64,000 nucleotides of DNA from Candidatus Leptofilum proximum. GTDB taxonomy: Bacteria; Chloroflexota; Anaerolineae; Promineifilales; Promineifilaceae. The stretch spans positions 4,340,001-4,404,000 of the forward strand of contig JADJXK010000002.1 of assembly GCA_016710325.1 (NCBI GenBank). Reading direction: 5' to 3'. The notes under the pieces are model-generated. The model made no database searches. It was not told the origin of the DNA and saw only the letters and a program-made list of their open reading frames with translations. The translations under genes and the position numbers were made by a program. Shown piece by piece: positions 42,889-50,745 of the stretch; the first letter of the stretch is position 1, and every line of letters starts with the position of its first letter.

Positions 42889-44235
42889 TGGGTGCCAACT
42901 GATTTCAGGCACCACGGCCGTTTCCGCATAAGGCCCGGCTGCCAGATCGTCAAAATAGCCGTTGCTTAGCAGGCTGCTGTAGGAGAACAGCGCGTGTCCT
43001 GCCGTGCCCGTCGCCCGGGCCATCTCGATGCGGGCCTCAATTTCTGCGAAGGAGCAGTAGCCTGCGCCAATACCGGGGATGACGTAACGGCCGTTCCCCG
43101 CCGCCTGAAAATCTGCCACCAGCGTTTGCCACCGGGAACGAGTCCAATAGTCCGAGGAACTGGTAGATGGATCTTCCAGGTAGTTGCCACTGGCGTCGCA
43201 GCCGTTGTAGGCACTGCCGGGATAAATCATCGGCGAGATGCTGTCGATGGTGCCGCTGGCTAACCACGCTTTGGAATCCTGGTAATAATGAATGTTGCCC
43301 TGCTGCGGCGAGCCGGGGAAACCCCACGCCGGGTCCAGCTCATGAATCGGCCAGACGGCCGCCGAAAGCCACAAACCAGGTTTCTGCGGCACAACCTCAT
43401 CGTAAAAACGGTGTACGGTGCCGTTGACCTGAGCGCGCTGCCAGTCGGCATAGCCGCTGTTGCTGAAGCAGTTGGCGCCGTAACGGGCCTCGCTTACCGG
43501 GTCGCAGGAAGTGTTGCTGCCGCCGTAACGAATGTGATCCAGGTGCAGCCCATCAATATCGTAGCGCGTCACCAAATCTTTGCCCACAGCGATGAGATGA
43601 TCGTCAAGAAAAACCGAAGCGGGCGTGCCTCGCAGGTAGGAGTCGCAGCTGACGAGATAGTTGGTGGTCCACTGCAAGCCGTTAGGTTTGCCGTTGATGC
43701 TGCCGTGTGCGTTGAGCAGCTGGTGGTAGAGCGGCGTAGGCGTCACGCTGGCACTGGGCGGATTGCTGCAGAAGACACCGCCGTTCCACACCGGATAAAC
43801 GTTCATGTAGGCGTGTACCTGGATGCCTGCAGCATGGGCCTTCTCAATCATCCGAGCCAGCGGGTCCCACAGCGGATTTGGCGCCTGGCCATAAACGCCG
43901 CTGACGCGGTCGGCCCATGGTTCCAGGCCCGGTGTGTAATAGGCGTCAGCAATGCCCCGCACCTGGAAGAAGATGACATTGAAGCCAGCGTCAGCTACGT
44001 TTTGCACAATTTCATCAATTTTGGCCGGACTGGCGGGCTGGCCAAAGGTGGTCCAATCGAAGCGGGTTACCCAGATGCCGCGAAATTCAGTCATTGGTTC
44101 GGGCTCGGGTGGGGTGGTGCTGGTAATGAAGGGGAGGTAGACGGCCGTATCCTCCCCAGCCGCCACGTTTTCCCCGGTTTTTAACCCCAACATCAAAATA
44201 AAAAAGGCACTCAGTAAAATCGCAGCTCGTTTCAT
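42886..44235 (-). CDS. Exported GHL10-type (DUF187) glycoside-hydrolase-like protein
   Basis: 449 residues. After a signal peptide comes a short linker with TAVYLPFITSTT and a proline-rich stretch. The catalytic-like domain follows: EFRGIWVTRFDWTTFG, FNVIFFQVRGIADAYY, HAYMNVYPVW, YDIDGLHLDHIRY and MIYPGSAYNG. This is the layout of the glycosyl-hydrolase-like 10 family, a TIM-barrel fold distantly related to GH13. D and H in DGLHLDHIRY are likely active-site residues. It may trim or remodel the glycan made by the surrounding genes. It is monocistronic on present evidence. Confidence 0.83.
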   Translation of the reverse strand: MKRAAILLSAFFILMLGLKTGENVAAGEDTAVYLPFITSTTPPEPEPMTEFRGIWVTRFDWTTFGQPASPAKIDEIVQNVADAGFNVIFFQVRGIADAYYTPGLEPWADRVSGVYGQAPNPLWDPLARMIEKAHAAGIQVHAYMNVYPVWNGGVFCSNPPSASVTPTPLYHQLLNAHGSINGKPNGLQWTTNYLVSCDSYLRGTPASVFLDDHLIAVGKDLVTRYDIDGLHLDHIRYGGSNTSCDPVSEARYGANCFSNSGYADWQRAQVNGTVHRFYDEVVPQKPGLWLSAAVWPIHELDPAWGFPGSPQQGNIHYYQDSKAWLASGTIDSISPMIYPGSAYNGCDASGNYLEDPSTSSSDYWTRSRWQTLVADFQAAGNGRYVIPGIGAGYCSFAEIEARIEMARATGTAGHALFSYSSLLSNGYFDDLAAGPYAETAVVPEISWHP

Positions 44236-44417
44236 GGTTGAACACCTCGAAAAATAGAACGCAGATTTACCTGATCTCCCCGATTGGGTAAATGCGTCCT
44301 ATTCCTGATTTCAATTGCGGGAGAATTGTGGCACAGAAACGGCCCTCTTGCCGCCAAAAAACCATGAATTAACGGTGCTTCACGCCGTTTTTAACGAGTT
44401 TTGCACAGGACATATTC

Positions 44418-45437
44418 CTACTTCTTTACTTCGCGGGGAAATGCGGCTAAATCCAGGTGGGTATCGTTTGTTCGAGCATACTTTTCCATAATTTCTTGCA
44501 CAGATGCAGGCTCCGCAAATCGAAGCCCTTTGAACTCTTCTGATTCAAGAACAAAAACATCATAATGTTCCTGGAGGCTTGTTAAATAGGCTTCAGGTTG
44601 CACATGACTGACATAGTTGAGCAGGTGTGGCGAAAATTCAGTAAAAATAACGGGCCGAAATTTATCGATGATCTGAGACATCCCTGAAAAGGCTCGCGCT
44701 TCAGCGCCTTCGATATCCATCTTAACCACCGTAATCTTTTCAGAATCCAGAAGCAGTTCGTCCAAAGCAACGGCTTCAACTTTAACAAGTGCTTCCTCAC
44801 CCTCAGAAATATCCGACACCTGGCCGTTGCTGTTAATACTTTCGCCATAATAATTGAGCGTCTGCCTGCTTTCAGCCACGGCATAAGGAAACAGCGTGAC
44901 ATTTGAATACTCGTTAAGAGCAATGTTTTCCCGAATCAACTCACAGTTGCTCGGATTTGGCTCAAATGCGTAGACATGGCCCTTTTCTCCCACGGTGGCC
45001 GCCGCCAATAGGGTGAAATAGCCAATGTTTGCCCCAATATCAACAAACACATCGCCTGATTTTAGTTGTGACTTGATTGCCTGGGAAACATGCGCTTCAT
45101 ACTTTTTATTTCTAAGGATAGAACTTCCCACTGAAAAGTCATTTGGATTCACAACCATTTTGAAGTCTGGCAGGTTAACCAGGGTTCTTTGGCGCCTTAA
45201 CCCAAGTCGTTGTCGCTGGAATTCTTCACTTAGCAGAAAAAAGCCGACCAGAACTTGTCGTTCCATTTGCGTTTTTTCCATCAAGTTCAGCCAATGGTTA
45301 AGTCCCTGCTTGTCTGGTTTTCTGTTCAACAGAAGCCAGTAGCAGGCGTACAAATCTTTTTCGGTAGCTATATTGGGGTTCGGCCGTTTAAACACTGAAA
45401 TGATTTTGCGACCCCACCTCTTGATTGATCTTCGCAT
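44418..45437 (-). CDS. FkbM-family methyltransferase with N-terminal DUF4214-like domain
   Basis: 339 residues. The first 75 residues (ATEKDLYACYWLLLNRKPDKQG, FFLLSEEFQRQR) look like the DUF4214 helical domain, found on surface glycan enzymes. The FkbM methyltransferase follows: DVFVDIGANIGYFTLLAA for SAM binding, VYAFEPNPSNCELIRENI and VVKMDIEGAEARAFSGM. FkbM enzymes O-methylate sugars or polyketides. It closes the minus-strand glycan region. Confidence 0.85.
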   Translation of the reverse strand: MRRSIKRWGRKIISVFKRPNPNIATEKDLYACYWLLLNRKPDKQGLNHWLNLMEKTQMERQVLVGFFLLSEEFQRQRLGLRRQRTLVNLPDFKMVVNPNDFSVGSSILRNKKYEAHVSQAIKSQLKSGDVFVDIGANIGYFTLLAAATVGEKGHVYAFEPNPSNCELIRENIALNEYSNVTLFPYAVAESRQTLNYYGESINSNGQVSDISEGEEALVKVEAVALDELLLDSEKITVVKMDIEGAEARAFSGMSQIIDKFRPVIFTEFSPHLLNYVSHVQPEAYLTSLQEHYDVFVLESEEFKGLRFAEPASVQEIMEKYARTNDTHLDLAAFPREVKK

Positions 45438-45517
45438 TACTCCCTCCTTAACGCCTGGTTTGTGAGCGCCGCGCTGCTTCCCAGTTGATAATTGGTAAAG
45501 ATGTTAAGACTCACTAA

Positions 45518-45605
45518 GGATGCGTTTACAAATAACTTTTTACGAGAAAACGCATCCGCAAGGTTTGCCCGTTTACCAAAGCCTCAAGTTGAAAACAGGC
45601 AAACC
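45518..45605. other. Two inverted repeats in the divergent region before the MBL-fold gene
   Basis: GGATGCGTTT (45518-45527) pairs with 45548-45557, and GTTTGCC (45563-45569) with 45598-45604. The region separates the divergent methyltransferase and MBL genes, so these could be regulatory hairpins or repeat remnants. Confidence 0.5.
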
Positions 45606-45636
45606 CTAAGGCTTCGGCAAGATGGTAGCGTTTGTT

Positions 45637-45642
45637 TATAAT
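45637..45642 (+). promoter_or_regulatory. -10 element giving a leaderless MBL-fold transcript
   Basis: TATAAT ends eight bases before the ATG at 45651. The -35 candidate, TTCGGC 18 bases upstream, is weak. Confidence 0.45.
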
Positions 45643-45650
45643 TGAGTGCC

Positions 45651-46655
45651 ATGCAAAAAGCAAGTAAATTCACAACCGGGGCAGGACGTACAATTTACAC
45701 TTTTCCCGTGCAGTCATTTCCCAGTTTGGTAAACAATATTTACCTGATCAGCGATGGCGATAATCTGATTTTGGTCGACTGCGGTTCAGGTTTTGCCGAG
45801 GCCAATGACGAACTGTTGGCGGGGGTTACGGCCGTATCCCAGCAATTCAACGAAGCCATTAGCCTGGAAGCCGTCACCCACATCCTCATCACCCACGGCC
45901 ACATCGACCACTTTGGTGGGCTGCCCTTTGTGCGCCAGTTCACTGATGCGCCAGTCGGCGTGCATGTGCTGGACCGCCGCGTCCTCTCCAACCACGAGGA
46001 GCGGGCCATCTTCTCCTCCAGCCGGTTGGACAGCTTCCTGGAAGGAGCGGGCGTCTCGGCCGAGCGGCGGCAGCAGTTGATGCAGGTTTATCTTTTTGGC
46101 AAGCAGTATTACAAATCGACGCCGGTGCAGTTTTTGCTGGAAGAAGGCAAGCCAACGGTGAGTGGCATCGAGGTGTTTCACGTGCCGGGGCACTGCCCAG
46201 GGCAGGTGTGTCTGCTGGTGGATGATGTGCTGCTCACGGCCGATCACGTCCTCAGCCGCACTACGCCCCACCAGGCGCCGGAAAGCATTACCAACAACAT
46301 GGGATTGGGCCACTATCTGGACTCGCTCGACAAAATCGCCAAAGTGCCCAACGTGCGGCTGGCGTTGGGCGGGCACGAAGCGCCAATGACGGATTTGTAC
46401 GGCCGTATCCAATCCATCAAAACCGCCCACGACGACCGCCTTAACAAAATCCTGGAAATCTGCTGCGAACCCAAGTCCCTGGCCGACATCAGCCGTGATC
46501 TCTTTGGCCGCGTAGAAAGCTACCACGTCCTCCTGGCCCTGGAAGAAGCGGGTGCCCACGTGGAATACCTCTACCAGCGCGGTGAACTCATCGCCGCCAA
46601 CCTGGACGAAATCCAAAAAACGCACCACCCCGTCGTGCAGTACCAAAAAGCATAA
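45651..46655 (+). CDS. MBL-fold metallo-hydrolase with C-terminal winged-helix-like domain
   Basis: 334 residues. The metal site is HGHIDHF with H82, H84, D86 and H87. Later ligands are in VFHVPGHCPGQVCLLV and DDVLLTADHVLS. The last 80 residues (LNKILEICCEPKSLADISRDLFG...LLALEEAG) form a LACTB2-like winged-helix domain. Relatives include LACTB2-like nucleases and thioester hydrolases such as glyoxalase II; which reaction applies is unclear. The ATG at 45651 is favoured over TTG 45642 because the TATAAT box lies eight bases upstream. Confidence 0.82.
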   Translation: MQKASKFTTGAGRTIYTFPVQSFPSLVNNIYLISDGDNLILVDCGSGFAEANDELLAGVTAVSQQFNEAISLEAVTHILITHGHIDHFGGLPFVRQFTDAPVGVHVLDRRVLSNHEERAIFSSSRLDSFLEGAGVSAERRQQLMQVYLFGKQYYKSTPVQFLLEEGKPTVSGIEVFHVPGHCPGQVCLLVDDVLLTADHVLSRTTPHQAPESITNNMGLGHYLDSLDKIAKVPNVRLALGGHEAPMTDLYGRIQSIKTAHDDRLNKILEICCEPKSLADISRDLFGRVESYHVLLALEEAGAHVEYLYQRGELIAANLDEIQKTHHPVVQYQKA

Positions 46656-46678
46656 GCCGACGCTTAATATTTTTGTAC

Positions 46679-46762
46679 CCGTCATTCCCGCCCCACGCCT
46701 TCGCGGGGGCAGGCTGCGGGAAACCACTCTGGTAAATACCTGGATGCCCGCCTCCGCGGGCT
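46679..46762. repeat. GTCATTCCCGCC-type intergenic repeat
   Basis: The gap begins CGTCATTCCCGCCCCACGCC and ends TGGATGCCCGCCTCCGCGGG, the paired ends typical of a widespread family of bacterial intergenic palindromes. Internal arms (CTTCGCGGG, CTCCGCGGG) can form hairpins that may end transcription of the MBL gene. Confidence 0.6.
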
Positions 46763-46821
46763 AACAATTGTCAATAAATCTTTTCAATCTGCGAAATCTT
46801 TGTTTTTTAACTTGGCAAACT

Positions 46822-47928
46822 ATGGAAAACACCAAGCAAATTCAAGATGCGCTTCTCGGCTGGTGGGACGCTGACCATGCCGACTTGCCCTGGCGGCGCA
46901 GTCGGGACCCGTACGCCATCTGGGTGTCGGAAATCATGCTCCAGCAGACGCAGATTACCACCGTCATTCCCTACTTTGAGCGGTGGATGAGCCGCTTCCC
47001 TACGGTGCAGGCGCTGGCCGAAGCCCCGCTGGACGAGGTGCTGAAGCTGTGGGAAGGGTTGGGCTACTACAGCCGGGCCCGCAATTTGCGTGCGGCGGCG
47101 CAAATGGTGGTGGTGGAGTGGAACGGCCGTCTCCCCCAAACCGCCGTCGACCTGATGAAACTTAAAGGAATCGGCCGTTACACCGCCGGGGCCATCGCCT
47201 CGATTGCCTTTGACGAGCCAGTCCCCGTCCTCGATGGTAACGTGATCCGCGTCCTCAGCCGCCTCACCGACCTGCCCGATGATGTGACCCAAACGAGCAC
47301 CAAAAACGTTCTCTGGCAGCTGGCCGAAAAGCTGGTTCCGCCCGATCGTCCCGGCGACTTCAACCAGGCACTCATGGAGCTGGGGCAGCAAATCTGCCTG
47401 CCTGCCAGGCCGATTTGCCTGCTCTGTCCTGTTTCCGCCGACTGCCTGGCGCGGCAGCGCGGCACGCAGCTGGAACGGCCGGTGCGCCCTCCGCGCCAGC
47501 GCACGCCTCACTACGATGTCGTGGCGGGTATCATCTGGCAAAATAAAGCCGAAGTAGGTACATCGACTGGAAAATTTTTGATCGCGCAGCGGCCGTTCGA
47601 CGGCCTGCTTGGCGGCTTGTGGGAGTTCCCCGGCGGTAAACAGGAAGACAACGAAACCCTGCCCCAGGCCCTGGTGCGTGAAATTGAGGAAGAACTGGCG
47701 CTGCAGATTGAAGTCGGCCGTTTCCTCACCACGGTCAAACACGCTTACACCCACTTCCGCATCACCCTGCACGCCTTCCATGCCTGGCACCTCTCTGGCC
47801 AGCCCCAACACCTCGGCGTTGCCAACCACGCCTGGGTCACCCTCGCCGACCTGGATAGCTACGCCTTTGCCGTTACCGATCGGAAGATTATTGTTGCGCT
47901 GCGCGCGTCGGTGAATGGTAATCGGTAA
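46822..47928 (+). CDS. mutY: Adenine DNA glycosylase MutY
   Basis: 368 residues. The HhH-GPD glycosylase domain has E37 in SEIMLQQTQ, the hairpin LKGIGRYTAGAIAS and catalytic D138 in VPVLDGNVIRVLSRL. The iron-sulfur cluster site is CLPARPICLLCPVSADC (C-x6-C-x2-C-x5-C). A NUDIX-like MutT domain follows from about 235 (FLIAQRPFDGLLGGLWEFPGGK), which reads 8-oxoguanine opposite the mispaired A. The enzyme removes adenine from A:8-oxoG pairs. The ATG at 46822 matches the family start; the longer frame from 46768 adds 18 unrelated residues. The final VNGNR comes from the repeat that begins at about 47910. Confidence 0.95.
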   Translation: MENTKQIQDALLGWWDADHADLPWRRSRDPYAIWVSEIMLQQTQITTVIPYFERWMSRFPTVQALAEAPLDEVLKLWEGLGYYSRARNLRAAAQMVVVEWNGRLPQTAVDLMKLKGIGRYTAGAIASIAFDEPVPVLDGNVIRVLSRLTDLPDDVTQTSTKNVLWQLAEKLVPPDRPGDFNQALMELGQQICLPARPICLLCPVSADCLARQRGTQLERPVRPPRQRTPHYDVVAGIIWQNKAEVGTSTGKFLIAQRPFDGLLGGLWEFPGGKQEDNETLPQALVREIEEELALQIEVGRFLTTVKHAYTHFRITLHAFHAWHLSGQPQHLGVANHAWVTLADLDSYAFAVTDRKIIVALRASVNGNR

Positions 47929-48000
47929 ACCGTAAACGGTAATCGGTAAGCAGCTCACCGATAATCGTTCACCGATAACTGACCACCGATGACCAATCAC
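47910..48000. repeat. ATCGGTAA/ACCGATAA repeat array overlapping the mutY stop
   Basis: Units such as GGTAATCGGTAA, ACCGATAATCG and CACCGATAACTG fill the stretch from the last mutY codons to before the next promoter. The two halves are roughly inverted. The same words occur inside the yqeB-like gene. Confidence 0.7.
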
Positions 48001-48024
48001 CTACTACGTTTCACGTCCCCTTCA

Positions 48025-48052
48025 TTGTCAATTCAATACCCCGGTGTATCAT
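48025..48052 (+). promoter_or_regulatory. Promoter of the TPR gene, leaderless
   Basis: TTGTCA (48025-48030), a 16-base spacer and TATCAT (48047-48052) put the start of transcription at about the ATG at 48059. Confidence 0.5.
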
Positions 48053-48058
48053 ATGGTC

Positions 48059-49372
48059 ATGTCGGACACTATCTCTTCTGGTCAATTTAGTCTGGCAGGT
48101 GTGTCGGCAGCAGCCGTTACCGCCTTTCGTCAAGGCCGTCTGGCGTCTAGCGACCAAGAGTTTGACAAGGCCATCCAGTATTACACCGAGGCCCTTGCCT
48201 TTGACCGAACCCCCTCCCATTTTCGAGCCCGTGTATTTGAATATCGCGGGCTTTGTTTTTGGCTGATTGGTGAGTTTAAGGCGGCTGAAAAAGATTACCG
48301 CGAATCCCTTACCACCAGCGACAGTATCGACCAGATGGCGCGTGCCCGCGTGCGGCTGGGTGAGCTGGCCGACTTTCGCGGCGAGTACGAAACGGCCGCC
48401 GACCTTTACAAGCAGGCCCTCCAGGAAGGCAACGCTACGGAAAACTTGCTGGTGATTGGCCGCGCCCGGCGTGGCCTGGGCATCCTCGATCGGCGCCAGG
48501 GTAACACCGAACGCGCCTTAAGCCAGCTCACGCAGGCATTGGCTATTTTCCGGCAGGGTGGGGAGACCCGTGAGCAGGGGCGGGTGCTCACCAGCCTGGG
48601 GCGCACCCGCCAGGCGCGTGGTGAGTACCAGCAGGCCCTGGTGGCCCACCGGGAAGCATACGTCATTTTGGAATCGGTCAACGACCGGTGGCGGGTGGCC
48701 CAGGCCGTCAACGACATTGGCGAGTGCCACCAGGCGCTTTACGACGTTGAAAAAGCGTACGAACATCATCAGCGAGCCTTGCAGCTGGCGACCAATGCCG
48801 GGGCAAAGCTGCTCATCCCCGAAATCAAGCGCAATTTAGGTGTCGATCTGGTGGAGTCTGGCCAGTACGAGCAGGGATTGGTTTATCTTCAGGCTGCCCT
48901 GAAAGGTACGCGTGAGCAGGGCAACCGCGAGCATGAAGCGCTGACGCTCTACCACCTGGCCCGCGCCTATTTGCACCACGGCGATGACGGCCTGGCAGTC
49001 CAGCTGGTGCTGGCCCTGACCCATGTGGCTGAATTGCTCAACGCCGATCGTTACCGGGCATTGGCGGCGTTTGTGCACGGCGAGCTGTTGTTTCATCAGG
49101 GGCGCAAACCGGAAGCATTAAACGAGTTAAACCTGGCCATGCTGGCGGCGCAAACGGCCGTTGACCGGGGCATTCTCTGGAAACTACACGCCGCCATGAG
49201 CCACGTCACAGACAACGAACAAATTGCCGCTGTGCACCTCAACATCGCCGCTGAATTCATCCGCCAAACGGCCGAACCGCTGCAAGATGAGCGCTTGCGC
49301 CACTGCTTCTTAAACGCCCCGCCGGTCATGGCCGTGCTGCAAGCAGCCGACGTTAACCCCAACTTGATATAA
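48059..49372 (+). CDS. Tetratricopeptide repeat protein
   Basis: 437 residues composed almost entirely of TPR units: FDKAIQYYTEALAFD, FKAAEKDYRESLTT, YETAADLYKQALQEG, GNTERALSQLTQALAIFR, GEYQQALVAHREAYV and so on. No catalytic domain is seen, so it is an adaptor or scaffold. The ATG at 48059 is chosen because a -10 box ends six bases upstream; GTG 48044 and ATG 48053 are alternatives, and none has a ribosome site. The HExxH gene starts nine bases after its stop and is probably co-transcribed. Confidence 0.78.
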   Translation: MSDTISSGQFSLAGVSAAAVTAFRQGRLASSDQEFDKAIQYYTEALAFDRTPSHFRARVFEYRGLCFWLIGEFKAAEKDYRESLTTSDSIDQMARARVRLGELADFRGEYETAADLYKQALQEGNATENLLVIGRARRGLGILDRRQGNTERALSQLTQALAIFRQGGETREQGRVLTSLGRTRQARGEYQQALVAHREAYVILESVNDRWRVAQAVNDIGECHQALYDVEKAYEHHQRALQLATNAGAKLLIPEIKRNLGVDLVESGQYEQGLVYLQAALKGTREQGNREHEALTLYHLARAYLHHGDDGLAVQLVLALTHVAELLNADRYRALAAFVHGELLFHQGRKPEALNELNLAMLAAQTAVDRGILWKLHAAMSHVTDNEQIAAVHLNIAAEFIRQTAEPLQDERLRHCFLNAPPVMAVLQAADVNPNLI

Positions 49373-49380
49373 CCTTACCG

Positions 49381-50187
49381 ATGTTTGTCTCCGTGTTGTA
49401 CTGGCTCAAGGAACGGCTGCGCGATGCCTGGCTGTGGCCGCTGAACTTGGTACGCGATTTTCCGGCGAGAAGCGGCCGTTTGGGGCGTACCATTTTTGTT
49501 GGGTTCAATGCTCTTTTGCGATGGCCTCTTTTTATGGGAAAGGTAGCACGCGCTGGTACACTCAGGCGCCAGCTGCGCCATGCTGCCCGGCAAACCGGCA
49601 TCTGGCTGCATCTGTTTCTGGTGCAGCTGTTTGATCTGGTGGGCGGACCCGAAGTTTGCCAGTTTGTCATGCACCTGGGTATGCACACCACCCCCCTGAC
49701 AGCGGCGGAGCAAACGGCCGTACAGTCCATCTTCGGCCCCCATAACCTGCGTTACCAGGATGTGCGTATTGCCCAGGGAGGTGTTCTGCACTTGATATTT
49801 CGCTTCAACGGCGGGCTGGCTTTTGCCACCTGGTACACAATTCACCTGCCGGTAAAGCGAGATGTGGGGCAGGGAACGGCCGTATCCAGCCGCCAAAACT
49901 TACCCCTGTTGGTTCATGAATTGACCCACGTGTTTCAGTATCACCATGTCGGTTCTCGCTACCTGGGTGAAGCGGTCTATTATCTTGCAACGACCAACCG
50001 CAACTGCTACCAGTATGGCGGCCGCGCCCATCTTCGTGTCTGCCATCAGCAAGGCAAACAATTCCGTCACTTCAATCGAGAGCAGCAGGCACAAATCATC
50101 CAGGATTACTTCACCCAACATCGCCAAAATCAGGATACTGCGGCCTACGAGCCTTTTCTGGCCCAGCTCCGCCAGCGAGAACTGTAA
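49381..50187 (+). CDS. Predicted HExxH zinc metalloprotein
   Basis: 268 residues. The motif LLVHELTHVFQYHHVGSRYLGE supplies H179, E180, H183 and, further on, E197, a plausible gluzincin-like zinc site. The motif resembles the DUF4157-type HELTHV-Q core, but the rest of that domain is not evident. The N-terminal 90 residues are basic and hydrophobic (WLWPLNLVRDF, IWLHLFLVQLFDLVGG), perhaps membrane-associated. There is no signal peptide. It follows the TPR gene closely, so the two probably work together. Protease activity is inferred from the motif only. Confidence 0.68.
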   Translation: MFVSVLYWLKERLRDAWLWPLNLVRDFPARSGRLGRTIFVGFNALLRWPLFMGKVARAGTLRRQLRHAARQTGIWLHLFLVQLFDLVGGPEVCQFVMHLGMHTTPLTAAEQTAVQSIFGPHNLRYQDVRIAQGGVLHLIFRFNGGLAFATWYTIHLPVKRDVGQGTAVSSRQNLPLLVHELTHVFQYHHVGSRYLGEAVYYLATTNRNCYQYGGRAHLRVCHQQGKQFRHFNREQQAQIIQDYFTQHRQNQDTAAYEPFLAQLRQREL

Positions 50188-50246
50188 CGTCTCTGTTTCC
50201 CCTTCGCTACTGTTTCGCCCTTAAATGTCCCCTTTTTGTCCCTGGT

Positions 50247-50275
50247 TTGACATCATCAGATGAACGCTTTATAAT
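50247..50275 (+). promoter_or_regulatory. Perfect consensus promoter of the peptide transporter
   Basis: TTGACA (50247-50252), 17 bases, then TATAAT (50270-50275): an exact sigma-70 consensus at ideal spacing. Transcription would start near 50282, leaving a leader of about 464 nt before the binding-protein gene. The leader holds the hairpins and small ORF listed separately. Confidence 0.85.
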
Positions 50276-50414
50276 AGCTTCACATAGTACGATGGTAAGT
50301 TGCGAATGCTGCATATGCAATTTTCTGTATGTTTGTAATAAACCAGACCCTTGAGAAGAAGAGACTTTCTTGTTTATCTACAAAACGATCAAAACCTATT
50401 CTTTCTTGTTTAAC

Positions 50415-50463
50415 CGAGCACAACTAAGCTTGCCTTTGTGAGTTTAGCTGTGCTTTGTTTGTT
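50415..50463 (+). promoter_or_regulatory. Terminator-like hairpin in the transporter leader (possible attenuator)
   Basis: AGCACAACTA (50417-50426) pairs with TAGCTGTGCT (50445-50454) with one mismatch, and the 3' arm runs into a T-rich stretch. A second hairpin (50613-50623 with 50634-50644) lies further down the leader. Such pairs can control read-through, but function is not shown. Confidence 0.4.
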
Positions 50464-50591
50464 TAAGTGAAAAAGTTGGAGCCAATTCTGTTTTTTGTGC
50501 AACTGGATATGTGTAATCTTTAATGCCTTAACGAACCAAACACATCTAGCGCAGTAAAACAGCCAATCATTAACTTTAAGGAGGTGGTGCG

Positions 50592-50675
50592 ATTGTATTG
50601 ATAGTAGCTGCATTTACGAGCATCCATAATTCCATGTTCGTAAAATCTGACCAACTATTCAACAAAGAAGTTTAG
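50592..50675 (+). other. Possible leader peptide ORF in the transporter 5' region
   Basis: An unusually complete Shine-Dalgarno sequence, AAGGAGGTG (50578-50586), precedes a short frame of 26-28 codons ending at TAG 50673-50675. The frame could start at ATT 50592 or TTG 50598; an overlapping TTG at 50593 would give only two codons. No ATG lies at the right distance. The frame spans the hairpin at 50613-50644. Confidence 0.3.
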
Positions 50676-50745
50676 AAGCAACCTGGTCAGAACTTTCTTG
50701 AAAAAACCCCTTAGTTCAATAACATGAGAGGAGGAAGATTTTTCC

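Noticed and set aside
50410..50613. 67-codon minus-strand frame in the transporter leader
   Set aside because: No ribosome site, no coding character and no recognisable product. It lies opposite a leader with hairpins driven by a plus-strand promoter.
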